Shown here: in pieces, positions 1-10,791 of the stretch
Numbering within the stretch: the first letter of the stretch is position 1
Layout of the letters: each line of letters starts with the position of its first letter
Origin: Bin34 sp965219935
GTDB lineage: Bacteria; Chloroflexota; Anaerolineae; Caldilineales; Caldilineaceae
NCBI GenBank assembly: GCA_965219935.1
Contig: CBDCOU010000003.1
Coordinates: 2,418,001-2,482,000, forward strand
Length of the DNA: 64,000 bases
Reading direction: 5' to 3'
Position numbers and translations under genes: made by a program
Notes under the pieces: model-generated
The model's database searches: none
Told to the model about the DNA's origin: nothing
The model's input: only the letters and a program-made list of their open reading frames with translations

Positions 1-14
1 AAGGAAGTTTGGAC

Positions 15-1136
15 ATGGCCACAGCCAAGGAACTGGCAACTGCCGCCGGCAACGGCGACCTCGACACCATGCGATCCATGCTTGCCGCGGATGGCGCGCT
101 GGCCACCGCCTGGCAACCCGTGATGGAAGCTAGTTTGAGGGGCCGGCCGGAAGCCTTGAAGCTGTTGCTTGAGCATGGCGCGGATCCGAACGTGAAGTCA
201 CGCTCCTCGCACCATTACCGGCCCCTGCACCGAACTGTCGAACACAAGAAGACGATGCCCAAGCACGAAGGCCACATGCAGGTGGTGGAGATCCTGCTCG
301 ATGCCGGTGCCGATCCCCTGCTGCCGGGAAGTCCCTGGCTCATCAGCGCGGTTGCCCTGTGCGCCACGGGTGATGCGACCGAATTCCTGCCTCTCCTGCT
401 GGACCGGATCCCGGCAGACCTGGATATTTTCCATGCCGCCCTTCTGGGCCGTCCGCAACGGGTCGCGGAGCTGCTCTCGGACAATCCTGCCCTGGCCGCG
501 TCCTACGATCCGGAAACGCGGAACTGGACGGACGAACGCGGCTGGTCCGCTCTCACCTATTGCACCCGATCCTGTCTGGGCAGGAACGACAAGGCCAAAG
601 CCACGGAGTTGGCCACTACGGCCCGATGCCTGCTGGGCCACGGGGCGGACCCCGATGGCTGCATTGAGCACGCCATCCACAGCGGCAACCTCGAGATCAT
701 GGAGACGTTGCTGGAAGCCGGGGCCTCCGTGGCCGACGACGACACGCTCAACCACGCCGCCTGCGACGGCCAGTTTGAAATGCTGGAACTGCTCCTGAAA
801 CACGGCACACGGCTCGACGGCACACGGGGTACGGAACATCACGGCGGCTACACCCCGCTGGGTTGCGCCGTATCGTGCCGCAGCCTTCAGGGCGTCCGAT
901 GGTTCCTGGAGCAGGGCCAGGATCCCAATCACATCAAGAGCCAGGCCAACGAGAACTGCCTGCACGTGGCCGTACACTACGGTGCCAGCAACAAGATGCT
1001 TCAACTCCTTCTCGACTTCGGAACCCGGCTCGACCAGAAGGACGCGTCCGGCTTCACTCCGTTGGACCGGGCACGGGCAAAAAAGCGAACCAAGGCAATC
1101 CCGTTTCTCGAGGCGGCCGCTGCCGGGACCCCGTAG
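15..1136 (+). CDS. Ankyrin-repeat protein
   Basis: Cytoplasmic protein of 373 residues built almost entirely of ankyrin repeats. Repeated helix-turn-helix signatures such as ALKLLLEHGADPN, VVEILLDAGADP, IMETLLEAGASV, MLELLLKHGTRLDG and MLQLLLDFGTRLD recur about every 33-40 residues, with one longer insertion near residues 115-190. No signal peptide or membrane segment is visible. ATG at 15 is preferred to the TTG at 9 because AAGGAAG at 1-7 then lies at normal spacing. Ankyrin arrays bind proteins; the partner cannot be read from sequence. It is convergent with the DUF971 gene. Confidence 0.85.
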   Translation: MATAKELATAAGNGDLDTMRSMLAADGALATAWQPVMEASLRGRPEALKLLLEHGADPNVKSRSSHHYRPLHRTVEHKKTMPKHEGHMQVVEILLDAGADPLLPGSPWLISAVALCATGDATEFLPLLLDRIPADLDIFHAALLGRPQRVAELLSDNPALAASYDPETRNWTDERGWSALTYCTRSCLGRNDKAKATELATTARCLLGHGADPDGCIEHAIHSGNLEIMETLLEAGASVADDDTLNHAACDGQFEMLELLLKHGTRLDGTRGTEHHGGYTPLGCAVSCRSLQGVRWFLEQGQDPNHIKSQANENCLHVAVHYGASNKMLQLLLDFGTRLDQKDASGFTPLDRARAKKRTKAIPFLEAAAAGTP

Positions 1137-1179
1137 CTGCCGGAACCGCGGGATACGTCCCTGTCAACACCCGAGCTTC

Positions 1180-1193
1180 CCGGATCGATCCGG
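1180..1193. terminator. Short palindrome between convergent genes
   Basis: A perfect 14-base palindrome, CCGGATCGATCCGG, lies 44 bases after the ankyrin gene stop in the gap facing the convergent DUF971 gene. It has no T-run, so a terminator role is only a guess. Confidence 0.25.
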
Positions 1194-1377
1194 AAACTAA
1201 ACGGCCCAACAATTTCACCCTTTAATCCAAAAACATCCTGACCAAGTTCGGACGGCCAAGGGTTGGATTTCGCCCAGGGGTGTTGCACGCCAGTCGCGGC
1301 TGGTGAAACCGGAAATCTTCCAGGCGTGCAAATTGTTGTGAATCCGCGGGTGCTCGCATGCCGCGCGCCCGGGACAC

Positions 1378-1734
1378 TCAGTCGGCATCGGTCCCATCTT
1401 CGCTGGTCCGATGTTCCCACAGCCAGGAGAACGCGTAGATCCCCGTGTCATGGCCATCGTCCCAGGTAATGCGCACCGCGTATCCGCCCACCAGTTCGAC
1501 GGCCGCCACCCGGTCACTTGGCATGGGACCGCTGGATAGAGCCAGGGGATCGAGCTCCGCGCCGGATTCGCCGCGCGCCGCCCGGCAGGATGCACAAGGG
1601 CAGTTGCTGCGCAGCCACGTCAGTGACAGCTCGCTGACGGAATCGTCCTGCCACTCGATGCGCATGAGATTCTGCGCCCGCAAAACTCGGATTCTGCGAG
1701 GCGAAAGGTGAGGGTCTTGCTGCTGGACTGCCAT
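1378..1734 (-). CDS. DUF971 domain protein
   Basis: 118-residue protein matching the DUF971 (gamma-butyrobetaine hydroxylase N-terminal-like) family. It shows the LRIEWQDD-type strand start, the LRSNCPCASCRAARGE cysteine cluster near residues 43-58, and the closing ITWDDGHDTGIYAFSWL motif. In small bacterial members the CPCASC cysteines suggest metal or Fe-S binding, and some are linked to Fe-S protein maturation; a role here is inference. It is a single gene on the minus strand, separated by about 115 bases from the DUF58 gene, and is not obviously part of that operon. Confidence 0.8.
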   Translation of the reverse strand: MAVQQQDPHLSPRRIRVLRAQNLMRIEWQDDSVSELSLTWLRSNCPCASCRAARGESGAELDPLALSSGPMPSDRVAAVELVGGYAVRITWDDGHDTGIYAFSWLWEHRTSEDGTDAD

Positions 1735-1850
1735 CGTGCGGAACCGTCCCGAATGTTCTTATGGCTGCTACGCGATGTTTTTGCCTGCCGCGCCAGCACT
1801 TCCAGACGGCCGGCGGTGCACTACCGATGCGGCGAATCCCCGCACTTTCG

Positions 1851-3146
1851 TCAGACCCTCAAGGCCTGGATTTGATGCGGATGCCCAAAGATGCCCCGCG
1901 CCGCCTCGGAGAACGGCTGCCTCGTATCCCACGTGGTGACTCGAATGCCGCCGCGCAGCAGACGACTTGTGAGATGGGTTCGCTCCAGGGCGGCCAGTCG
2001 GCCCGCCAACTCCCGTTCCTCGTCGTCGTCCAACAGCGCCTCCTCAAAGGCGATCGGATCCGGACTCACAACAATCACCTGATAGCCGCGTGCCCTCAGC
2101 TTCAGCAGTTCGGAGTGGTCGTCGGGATGCAGCGGACTGATGAGCAGCAGCAGGGACCGGTGGGGGAACAGGCGCGCCGGCACATGGTCAAGCCGATTGA
2201 AGATCTGGCTGGTCTCCACCTTGGCGCGGGCCAGAGTGCGCAGAATCTTTTCGTACTGCTGTTTGCCGGAGCCGGGGAAGGTCCAGTCGATGGATCCGCC
2301 GTAGAGGAAGAGGCCCACGCGATTGCCATAGCCCAACAGCGTGTCGGCCAGGCTCGCGGCAGCCTGAATGCTGAACTCCAGAATGCTCCGGTCGCCGGTG
2401 AAGACATTGGTCACCGCCCGGATGTCGAGAATCAAACCGATGTCGATGGCCCGTTCCAGCTGAAACTCGTTGACGAACAGGGTTGTGTCGGATCGAGCCG
2501 TGGCTCGATGGTTCAGCCAGCGCCAGCTGTCCCCGGCCTGATATTCCCTCAGGCCAAAGAACTCGACACCGGGACCGCCCTTGCGGGCCGGAATGAGACC
2601 GGGATACACCCGTGTGCGCCGGGCCTGGATGGCCATCGTCGGAATCTTGATGGCACGCGGCAGCACAAACAGCCGATTGATCGGATCATACGTTTCGGTG
2701 ACGTTGAACAAACCGAAGGGATCACTGGCCGCAATCCGCAGCGGAGGCAGCACGTAATAGCCCCGGGCCCCCTCCAGGCGATGCTCGAGCCGGCTCGCCC
2801 GGCCGGGTTCCAGCCTGAGCCAACCCTCGTGTTCGCCGTCGTGCTTCCCCAAGCCGGCCGGAAACGGCTGCTCCACCAGGACCTGCTCCAAGGTTTCTTC
2901 CCGATCCTCCACCGTCAGCACGGTGCGGATATGTTCGCCCTGGGCCACCCGATCCTGATCCAGATGCCGGCGCACGTCGAGGTTCAATCGGCGCGGAGCC
3001 TGCCACAAGGCCCATCCCACCAGTACCAGGAGTGGGATGGCCAAGGCCAGCACAAACCCCTGGACCGTGGCCAAGCCGGCCAGCAGGGCTGCCGTGGCCA
3101 CCACAACCACGGCGAAGAGGCGGGGCAGGCCCTGATCTTCAGGCAC
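1851..3146 (-). CDS. DUF58 family membrane protein
   Basis: 431-residue protein with two adjacent N-terminal membrane segments (about residues 8-48), a beta-rich middle, and the DUF58 signature REYQAGDSWRWLNHRATAR near residues 200-218. A von Willebrand A-like fold follows (DIGLILDIRAVTN...). DUF58 proteins are normally encoded beside MoxR AAA+ ATPases and are thought to act with them as envelope-associated chaperone systems. The start is GTG, overlapping the end of the upstream MoxR gene by 8 bases, so it is translated as the last gene of a four-gene operon. The family assignment is firm; the substrate is unknown. Confidence 0.9.
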   Translation of the reverse strand: MPEDQGLPRLFAVVVVATAALLAGLATVQGFVLALAIPLLVLVGWALWQAPRRLNLDVRRHLDQDRVAQGEHIRTVLTVEDREETLEQVLVEQPFPAGLGKHDGEHEGWLRLEPGRASRLEHRLEGARGYYVLPPLRIAASDPFGLFNVTETYDPINRLFVLPRAIKIPTMAIQARRTRVYPGLIPARKGGPGVEFFGLREYQAGDSWRWLNHRATARSDTTLFVNEFQLERAIDIGLILDIRAVTNVFTGDRSILEFSIQAAASLADTLLGYGNRVGLFLYGGSIDWTFPGSGKQQYEKILRTLARAKVETSQIFNRLDHVPARLFPHRSLLLLISPLHPDDHSELLKLRARGYQVIVVSPDPIAFEEALLDDDEERELAGRLAALERTHLTSRLLRGGIRVTTWDTRQPFSEAARGIFGHPHQIQALRV

Positions 3147-4095
3147 CGGACACGAGGGGTACGGGCACGGAGTCGAGGATGCCGTCCAGGATTTGGGCGG
3201 CGGCGCCTTGCCGGAGCCACAGGTCCGGCGACAGAATCAAACGGTGGATCAGCGCCTGGTGCACATAGGTCTTGACATCGTCGGGAAGCACAAAGTCCCG
3301 TTCGTCCATGGCGGCGTTGGCCCGTGCCAGACGGAACAGGGCCAGGGAGCCACGGGGACTGGCACCGACGGCCACGCGATTATCCTGGCGGGTTGCGGTG
3401 ATCAACCTCACGATGTAGCCGGCCAGGTCGTCATGGAGGTGGATATCCTCGATCGCGGCCCGCATGGCCAACAGGGTTTCGGCATCGGCCCGGGGAGTCA
3501 TGGCCACGTCGTCCTGTCTGCGGTCGCGGCGATTGGTCAGGATCTGGGCCTCCTCCTCGGGGGCGGGATAGCCAACGCTGAGCCGAACCAGGAACCGGTC
3601 CAGCTGCGCCTCCGGCAGCGGAAAGGTTCCCTCGTACTCGATGGGGTTCTGGGTGGCGATCACGATGAACGGATCCGGCAGCGCCATCGTCTCCCCCTCC
3701 AGCGAAACCTGGCGTTCCTGCATGGCCTCAAGCAAGGCGGACTGGGTCTTGGGAGAAGCCCGGTTGATTTCGTCCGCGAGCACGATGTTGCTGAAGATGG
3801 GACCCCGGTGGAGTTCAAAACTGCCACTGTTCCGGTTGTAGATGTAGCCGCCCAGAATATCGCCCGGCAGCAGGTCCGGCGTGAACTGAATCCGCCGAAA
3901 GGTCAACCCGAGCACGTTGGCGAAACTGTGGGCCGTCAGCGTTTTGGCCAGTCCCGGGTAGTCCTCCAGCAGAATGTGACCGTCCGCCAGCAGCGCCACC
4001 ATGATGCGGCGCAGAAGTTCATCCTTGCCCACAATGGCGCGGGCGACCTCCGCGGTCACAGCCCGTGCCCTGTGGGCCACTTGGTTGAGTTCCAT
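3139..4095 (-). CDS. MoxR family AAA+ ATPase
   Basis: 318-residue AAA+ ATPase of the MoxR family. It shows the variant Walker A GHILLEDYPGLAKT near residues 38-51, Walker B NIVLADEINRASPKTQSALL, the MQERQVSLEG segment, and the sensor stretch IATQNPIEYEGTFPLPEAQLDRF. MoxR proteins are chaperone-like ATPases that work with DUF58/VWA partners in metal-centre insertion or envelope protein maturation. ATG at 4095 was chosen over a much longer upstream frame: it overlaps the stop of the upstream membrane gene by one base and has AAGGGAAAGG in front of it. Overlaps on both sides make a tight operon. Confidence 0.93.
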   Translation of the reverse strand: MELNQVAHRARAVTAEVARAIVGKDELLRRIMVALLADGHILLEDYPGLAKTLTAHSFANVLGLTFRRIQFTPDLLPGDILGGYIYNRNSGSFELHRGPIFSNIVLADEINRASPKTQSALLEAMQERQVSLEGETMALPDPFIVIATQNPIEYEGTFPLPEAQLDRFLVRLSVGYPAPEEEAQILTNRRDRRQDDVAMTPRADAETLLAMRAAIEDIHLHDDLAGYIVRLITATRQDNRVAVGASPRGSLALFRLARANAAMDERDFVLPDDVKTYVHQALIHRLILSPDLWLRQGAAAQILDGILDSVPVPLVSGA

Positions 4096-4733
4096 TAGCC
4101 TTTCCCTTGATGCCTTCCGGCCATACCCAATCGATCCTCCAGATACCGTACGACGGCTTCCGGCGCACGCCGATGCTCCGCCAGTTCCGCGCGCGGCTTT
4201 GGAACCAGGTCGAGCAGACGGTCCATTAGGCTGCGCCGCCCGAATTCTTCCTCCCCGCGCACAATCAGCAGGGACCGCAGTTCTTCCGGAACATCCGGCT
4301 CGCGCGGGGCCTCGCCCGACGTCGGACCGGACAGATCCTCCTCGGCCTCCGTGACCGTCAGATCCAAGACCAGTTTGCGAAGGGAACGATTCAGATTGAA
4401 CCGCCCATAGTCCAGCACCCGAGCCCGGCGCAACTGTCCCTGCCACCGGGCCACCGGACCCTGCTGGCCGATCGACACCGTGCGCATGCGGGGACGCCGG
4501 GGCGCGCGAAACCGTATCAGACGCAGACCCCAGATCGCAGCCCCGAGTACAAACATGCCCCAGAACAGGTATTGGGGCAGGCTGCGCACGAACAGTTCAG
4601 CCACCCAGGCCGTGTACATCATGGGACGAATCAGGATGTCCCGGACGAAGTCCTCGATGAAGAAGACGGCGAACAGAAAACTGGCGGCCAGCCACGCCGC
4701 CATCACAAGCCCGCGCTTTTGGATGTCAGACAT
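4095..4733 (-). CDS. Small membrane protein of the MoxR-DUF58 operon
   Basis: About 212 residues when started at MSDIQKRG (ATG at 4733), which overlaps the end of the preceding DUF4129 gene by 8 bases. Two hydrophobic segments lie near residues 8-25 and 48-70, followed by a basic, then acidic, cytoplasmic C-terminal half with no recognised domain. Genes in this position of MoxR-DUF58-DUF4129 loci often encode poorly conserved membrane subunits. I assign no function beyond membership of this operon. Confidence 0.7.
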   Translation of the reverse strand: MSDIQKRGLVMAAWLAASFLFAVFFIEDFVRDILIRPMMYTAWVAELFVRSLPQYLFWGMFVLGAAIWGLRLIRFRAPRRPRMRTVSIGQQGPVARWQGQLRRARVLDYGRFNLNRSLRKLVLDLTVTEAEEDLSGPTSGEAPREPDVPEELRSLLIVRGEEEFGRRSLMDRLLDLVPKPRAELAEHRRAPEAVVRYLEDRLGMAGRHQGKG

Positions 4734-5679
4734 CGAAGGCGGTGGTGGGGCCGGAGCCGCGTGCCAGGGACGCCCCGGCCGGTTGCAGTCGGGAATCCCT
4801 GATTTGCTGCAGGCAATCGGACGCCTCCTGCCGGTCGCGGGCACTGGCCGGCCGATCCCCGAAGCGAACCCGCTCAAACAGGGCCGACAGCCGACGTACC
4901 GGCCTTGAATGCATGCCCAGTTCCGACAACCGTTGTTCAAATTCGCGCGGCGTCATCGACTGGCTGCGCCGAACCCGACGGGTTTCCTCCAGGCATTGGA
5001 CCATGTTCAGGTAGCAGCGTTCGATGGTGTCCCCGACGTCGTGTCCCGAGTCCAGGGCTGCAATTGCCTCCCCGGCCTCGCGGCGAATCAACTCCGACGT
5101 GTCGCTGCGACCCCAATTGGCCCGATTCAGCAGAAACAGGCCCAGGCCCGCAATGGCGAGGCCGCCGGCTCCGGTCACCACCCATACCAACCAGTCCCGC
5201 ACCTCCATGTCCGGCGGCACCGGGGGTTCGGCTTGCGCAAACTGCAGTTCCTCCTGCGGCGGCGCACCCATTGCCGAACTCTCCGCCGGACGGGATTCCT
5301 GATTCTCCAACACGCGCATCAGCACGAAGGTGAGCAACAGGGTGGTGATCACCGCACCCACCAGCGCCTTGCGGTAGGTGGGGGAAATGATCGCGTACAC
5401 CACGCAGAGCGTCAGGCAGCCCCAAATGGCCAGGAGCCAAAACCGGGTCAGTCCGAACGGCCCCTCCTTGGCTTCGGATGACCAAGGAGTTGTCTCGGGG
5501 CGGGTAAACGTGTCGGTAAAGAGACTCATCAAGCCGCTTTCGGTACCAGGCTGCATGCGGAGTTCGGGCAGGGCACTGCCGAGGACAATCAGCAACAGGA
5601 GGCCCACCGCCACGGCGAGCACAATGTTCAGGCGGCCCGGTGCTTCCCGCTGCTTGGTCCGAGGGGTTGGATCTTGCAT
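4726..5679 (-). CDS. DUF4129 domain membrane protein
   Basis: 317 residues from ATG at 5679 (MQDPTPRTKQREAP). Membrane segments lie near residues 17-37, 70-90, 97-113 and 160-180. The C-terminal region (EAIAALDSGHDVGDTIERCY ... TPREFEQRL) is the DUF4129 domain found at the end of transglutaminase-like membrane proteins and in stand-alone partners of MoxR/DUF58 systems. There is no transglutaminase core in this copy. It is the first gene of the four-gene minus-strand operon and overlaps the next by 8 bases. A longer frame reaching 5793 lacks support. Confidence 0.82.
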   Translation of the reverse strand: MQDPTPRTKQREAPGRLNIVLAVAVGLLLLIVLGSALPELRMQPGTESGLMSLFTDTFTRPETTPWSSEAKEGPFGLTRFWLLAIWGCLTLCVVYAIISPTYRKALVGAVITTLLLTFVLMRVLENQESRPAESSAMGAPPQEELQFAQAEPPVPPDMEVRDWLVWVVTGAGGLAIAGLGLFLLNRANWGRSDTSELIRREAGEAIAALDSGHDVGDTIERCYLNMVQCLEETRRVRRSQSMTPREFEQRLSELGMHSRPVRRLSALFERVRFGDRPASARDRQEASDCLQQIRDSRLQPAGASLARGSGPTTAFDV

Positions 5680-5834
5680 GGTGGCTGAACTCGGAAGGCC
5701 GGAAGCCGGCCCATGGGTGCGCAACCGTCTCGCGCCGGCACCGTTGCCGACAGCATCACCGAATCCGCCGCGGCTCCCTGCCGGCAGTTGCAACGTTTTG
5801 GTGGTAGATTCGGGTTGAGCCGAAACGAAGGCGC

Positions 5835-5840
5835 ATTATA
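5835..5840 (-). promoter_or_regulatory. Candidate -10 element of the MoxR-DUF58 operon
   Basis: A perfect TATAAT on the minus strand about 155 bases upstream of the DUF4129 start. No good TTGACA partner is visible at 16-18 bases, so this is only a candidate. Confidence 0.35.
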
Positions 5841-5940
5841 GTCCGATCTTGAGGTTCCGGCCCGTGCCGGCAGCCCCAACGCAGGCGCGGCCGACCGGGC
5901 AGCGGATTGCCACCACTGAGCCACAAGCAGGAACTTACTG

Positions 5941-5970
5941 TTGTGACAAGCTGCAAAAAAGTGCAATAAT
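5941..5970 (+). promoter_or_regulatory. Candidate uvrB promoter
   Basis: TTGTGA (5941-5946) and AATAAT (5965-5970) are separated by 18 bases in an AT-rich pocket of otherwise GC-rich DNA, about 200 bases upstream of uvrB. The fit to sigma-70-type hexamers is moderate. Confidence 0.4.
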
Positions 5971-6167
5971 TAGTCAGGGATGAGGCACCATTCTTGTTCC
6001 GCCCGCACTCGATCGGACGGCCCATCCCCTAATCGGGATACCGACAGCGCACGCGGGATTCTCCAGGGTGTTTTGAGAAGCTCTGCTGGACTACACATGC
6101 AGGTTTTGCAGCGTAGACAGGCGCACACCGGTCCCACTGCCATGAGAATGCAGCTTCGCCATCAGCC

Positions 6168-8171
<2,004 letters not shown>

Positions 8172-8172
8172 C

Positions 8173-10737
8173 ATGGCAAACGGCAACAACGCCCGGACCG
8201 AACAGTCCCGGCTAAGCCTGAAGGAGGAGATGGCAACGTCCTATCTGGACTATGCCATGAGCGTGATTGTCGCCCGCGCCCTGCCGGACGTGCGCGACGG
8301 GCTCAAGCCGGTGCAGCGCCGCATCCTGCACGCCATGCACCACGACCTCAACCTGCGGTCCAACGGCCCCTTCCGCAAGAGTGCCCGCATTGTGGGCGAA
8401 GTGCTGGGCAAGTACCACCCCCACAGCGACCAGTCGGTCTACGACGCGATGATGAGGCTGGCCCAGGACTTCAGCCTGCGCTATCCGCTGGTGGACGGAC
8501 AGGGCAACCTGGGCAGCATTGACGGCGACAACCCCGCCGCCATGCGGTACACCGAGGCTCGCCTGTCGGCCATCTCGGCCCTCATGCTGACGGACATCGA
8601 AAAGGACACCGTCGACTGGGTACCCAACTTCGACCAGTCGCTGGAAGAGCCGACGGTCCTGACGGCCAGCCTGCCCAACCTGCTTGTCAACGGTTCCAAC
8701 GGCATCGCCGTGGGCATGGCCACCCAGGTTCCGCCGCACAACCTGGGCGAGGTCTGTGCCGCCGTGAGACACCTCCTGGACCGTTGGGAGGAACGCGAGG
8801 AGGTCACGGTCACGGACCTGATGCAGCACATCCGGGGCCCCGACTTCCCCACCGGCGGCACGCTGTTCCGCCGCGGACCGGCCCGGGCCGGCCGCACCCC
8901 CGAAGACCGGCTGCGCCAAGCCTACGAAAACGGACGCGGACGGGTGACGGTCCGCGCCAAGGTGCACGTGGAGGATGCGCGCATGGGCCGGCAGCGCATC
9001 GTGGTGTACGAGATCCCCTACCAGACCAACAAGACCTCCCTCCTGGAACGGATTGCGGACTGTGCCCGCAACGGACAAATCACCGGCATCTCCGACCTGC
9101 GCGACGAGAGCGACCGGGCCGGCATGCGCATCTGCGTCGACCTGGTGCGCGGGACCAACACCGACAAGGTGATCGCCGATCTGTTCTCCCTGACACCGAT
9201 GGAGCAGACCTTCTCCATTTCGCTGGTGGCGTTGGTGAACGGGCGCCCGGAGCGCCTGAACCTGAAGGCGCTCGTTGAGTACTTCATCGAACACCGCGTG
9301 GACATTGTGCGTCGCCGTTCCCGGTTCGACCTGGACCGGGCCGAGCAGCGCGCACACATTGTGGAAGGCCTGTTGATGGCCCTTGATCAGATCGACGAGG
9401 TCATCCGCACCATCCGCAACAGCCGCAGCCCCAACTCGGCGCGCAACAACCTGATCCGGGAGTTCGGTTTCACCGAAGCACAGGCCCGGGCCGTGCTGGC
9501 CATGCCGCTGGGCCAACTGGTGGCAATGGAACGGAGTCGCCTGCGGAGCGAATTCAAGGACCTGGCGGCCCGCATCAAGGAACTGCAGGCCCTGCTGGCT
9601 TCCGACCGGCGGATCCGGGACGCGATCGCCAACGAGATGGACGAAATCCAACGGCAGTTCGCCGATTCCCGTCGCACCGAGGTCAAGGACGACCAGGCGC
9701 GCACACCGACCGCCGAGGAGCTGGAGCCGGACCAGACGGTATGGATATGCGTGGGCCGGCGCGGCACCGTGCGTCGCTATGCCTACAAGGGCATGCAAAG
9801 CGGCAGTTTCAGGGATATCGGGCGCAACGGCGGCATCGCGACGGTGGCCGCCAACACACGGGATGTCCTGTATGTGTTCAGTTCCTCCGGCCGCGCCCAG
9901 CGCATCCGGGCCCACAAGGTGCCGCAGACCGGCCGGGCCGGGCATGTCGCGGACCTGACCGGGTTCACCCGCCGCGACCGAATTGTGGCCGGGATAGCTC
10001 TGCCCCGGCAAGTCGCGCCCGACCAGGAGGTATGGATCCTGCTGGCCACGGCGCAGGGCAATGTCAAGAAAATCAGTGGACACCATCTGGCTGCGGCTTG
10101 GGGCGACGACGTGACGGTCATGCCGTTGGCCAAGGGCGACTCACTGATCGCGGCGGTGGCCGTCGACTCAAGTCGGGAGCTCATGCTATTTACGCGCCAA
10201 GGGAAGACAATTCGCTTCGACGGAGACGCAGTGCGACCCAGTCGCCTTCCTGCCCAAGGAGTGCGCGGCATTCGTCTGGGCAAGGGCGACGGCGTGGCTG
10301 CTGCTGCGGTGGCGCCGGCCACCGGCACCATCCTGACCGTGACCGAACAGGGAATGGCCAAGCGGACGGATTTGGAGGAATTCACCCTTCAGGCACGCGG
10401 CGGATCCGGTCTGCTCGCCCACAAGTTGGACGAGGCGACCGGGCCAATCGCCGGGGCCCTGGCGATTGCGACCGGACAAGCGGACGCACGCATTTCCATT
10501 GGAGCCGGCAGCAATGTCCGCACGCTTGATCCCGACGACATACCACTGAGCAGCCGCGTGACCAAGGGCCGTCGGATCCTCAAGCCGCAAGCGACCGGCG
10601 CGGCTCTGCCCGAACCGGCAGACGACGGCAATGACGGAAGTGCACCGGCCAAAAGGTCCCGCCCTTCGCCTGCGACCGGCCTGATTGACTCCGTTACGCT
10701 TATCTGGTCGGATCATTCCGTGGACGGCCAGGCCTGA
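8173..10737 (+). CDS. gyrA: DNA gyrase subunit A (type IIA topoisomerase)
   Basis: 854 residues: breakage-reunion domain, coiled-coil arm and C-terminal beta-pinwheel. The catalytic tyrosine is Y126 in AAMRYTEARLS. The pinwheel starts near residue 510 (DQTVWICVGRRGTVRRYAYK), but the GyrA box is poorly conserved (nearest match GRNGGIAT), so ParC-like activity cannot be excluded. The quinolone region reads GKYHPHSDQSVYDAMMRLAQ: positions equivalent to E. coli 81 and 83 are Ser and Gln instead of Gly and Ser, while D87 is kept. No gyrB or parE lies nearby. The start is one base after the uvrB stop. Confidence 0.93.
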   Translation: MANGNNARTEQSRLSLKEEMATSYLDYAMSVIVARALPDVRDGLKPVQRRILHAMHHDLNLRSNGPFRKSARIVGEVLGKYHPHSDQSVYDAMMRLAQDFSLRYPLVDGQGNLGSIDGDNPAAMRYTEARLSAISALMLTDIEKDTVDWVPNFDQSLEEPTVLTASLPNLLVNGSNGIAVGMATQVPPHNLGEVCAAVRHLLDRWEEREEVTVTDLMQHIRGPDFPTGGTLFRRGPARAGRTPEDRLRQAYENGRGRVTVRAKVHVEDARMGRQRIVVYEIPYQTNKTSLLERIADCARNGQITGISDLRDESDRAGMRICVDLVRGTNTDKVIADLFSLTPMEQTFSISLVALVNGRPERLNLKALVEYFIEHRVDIVRRRSRFDLDRAEQRAHIVEGLLMALDQIDEVIRTIRNSRSPNSARNNLIREFGFTEAQARAVLAMPLGQLVAMERSRLRSEFKDLAARIKELQALLASDRRIRDAIANEMDEIQRQFADSRRTEVKDDQARTPTAEELEPDQTVWICVGRRGTVRRYAYKGMQSGSFRDIGRNGGIATVAANTRDVLYVFSSSGRAQRIRAHKVPQTGRAGHVADLTGFTRRDRIVAGIALPRQVAPDQEVWILLATAQGNVKKISGHHLAAAWGDDVTVMPLAKGDSLIAAVAVDSSRELMLFTRQGKTIRFDGDAVRPSRLPAQGVRGIRLGKGDGVAAAAVAPATGTILTVTEQGMAKRTDLEEFTLQARGGSGLLAHKLDEATGPIAGALAIATGQADARISIGAGSNVRTLDPDDIPLSSRVTKGRRILKPQATGAALPEPADDGNDGSAPAKRSRPSPATGLIDSVTLIWSDHSVDGQA

Positions 10738-10791
10738 TCGGCGTTCCGGACCAGTCGCAAACGGAACCAGCATGATCCACAGGAGATCCGC

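Larger units (their letters stand above)
5680..6167. other. Divergent intergenic region, DUF4129 operon / uvrB
   Basis: 488 bases without a credible gene. It must hold the promoters of both the minus-strand MoxR-DUF58 operon and the plus-strand uvrB run, and candidates for each are listed separately. No LexA-type operator that I recognise is present. Confidence 0.6.

Noticed and set aside
1761..3275. A 504-codon plus-strand frame opposite the DUF58 gene
   Set aside because: DUF58 on the minus strand has the family signature; this frame has none.
8212..10086. A 624-codon minus-strand open frame opposite gyrA
   Set aside because: Antisense shadow of gyrA with no recognisable domain.
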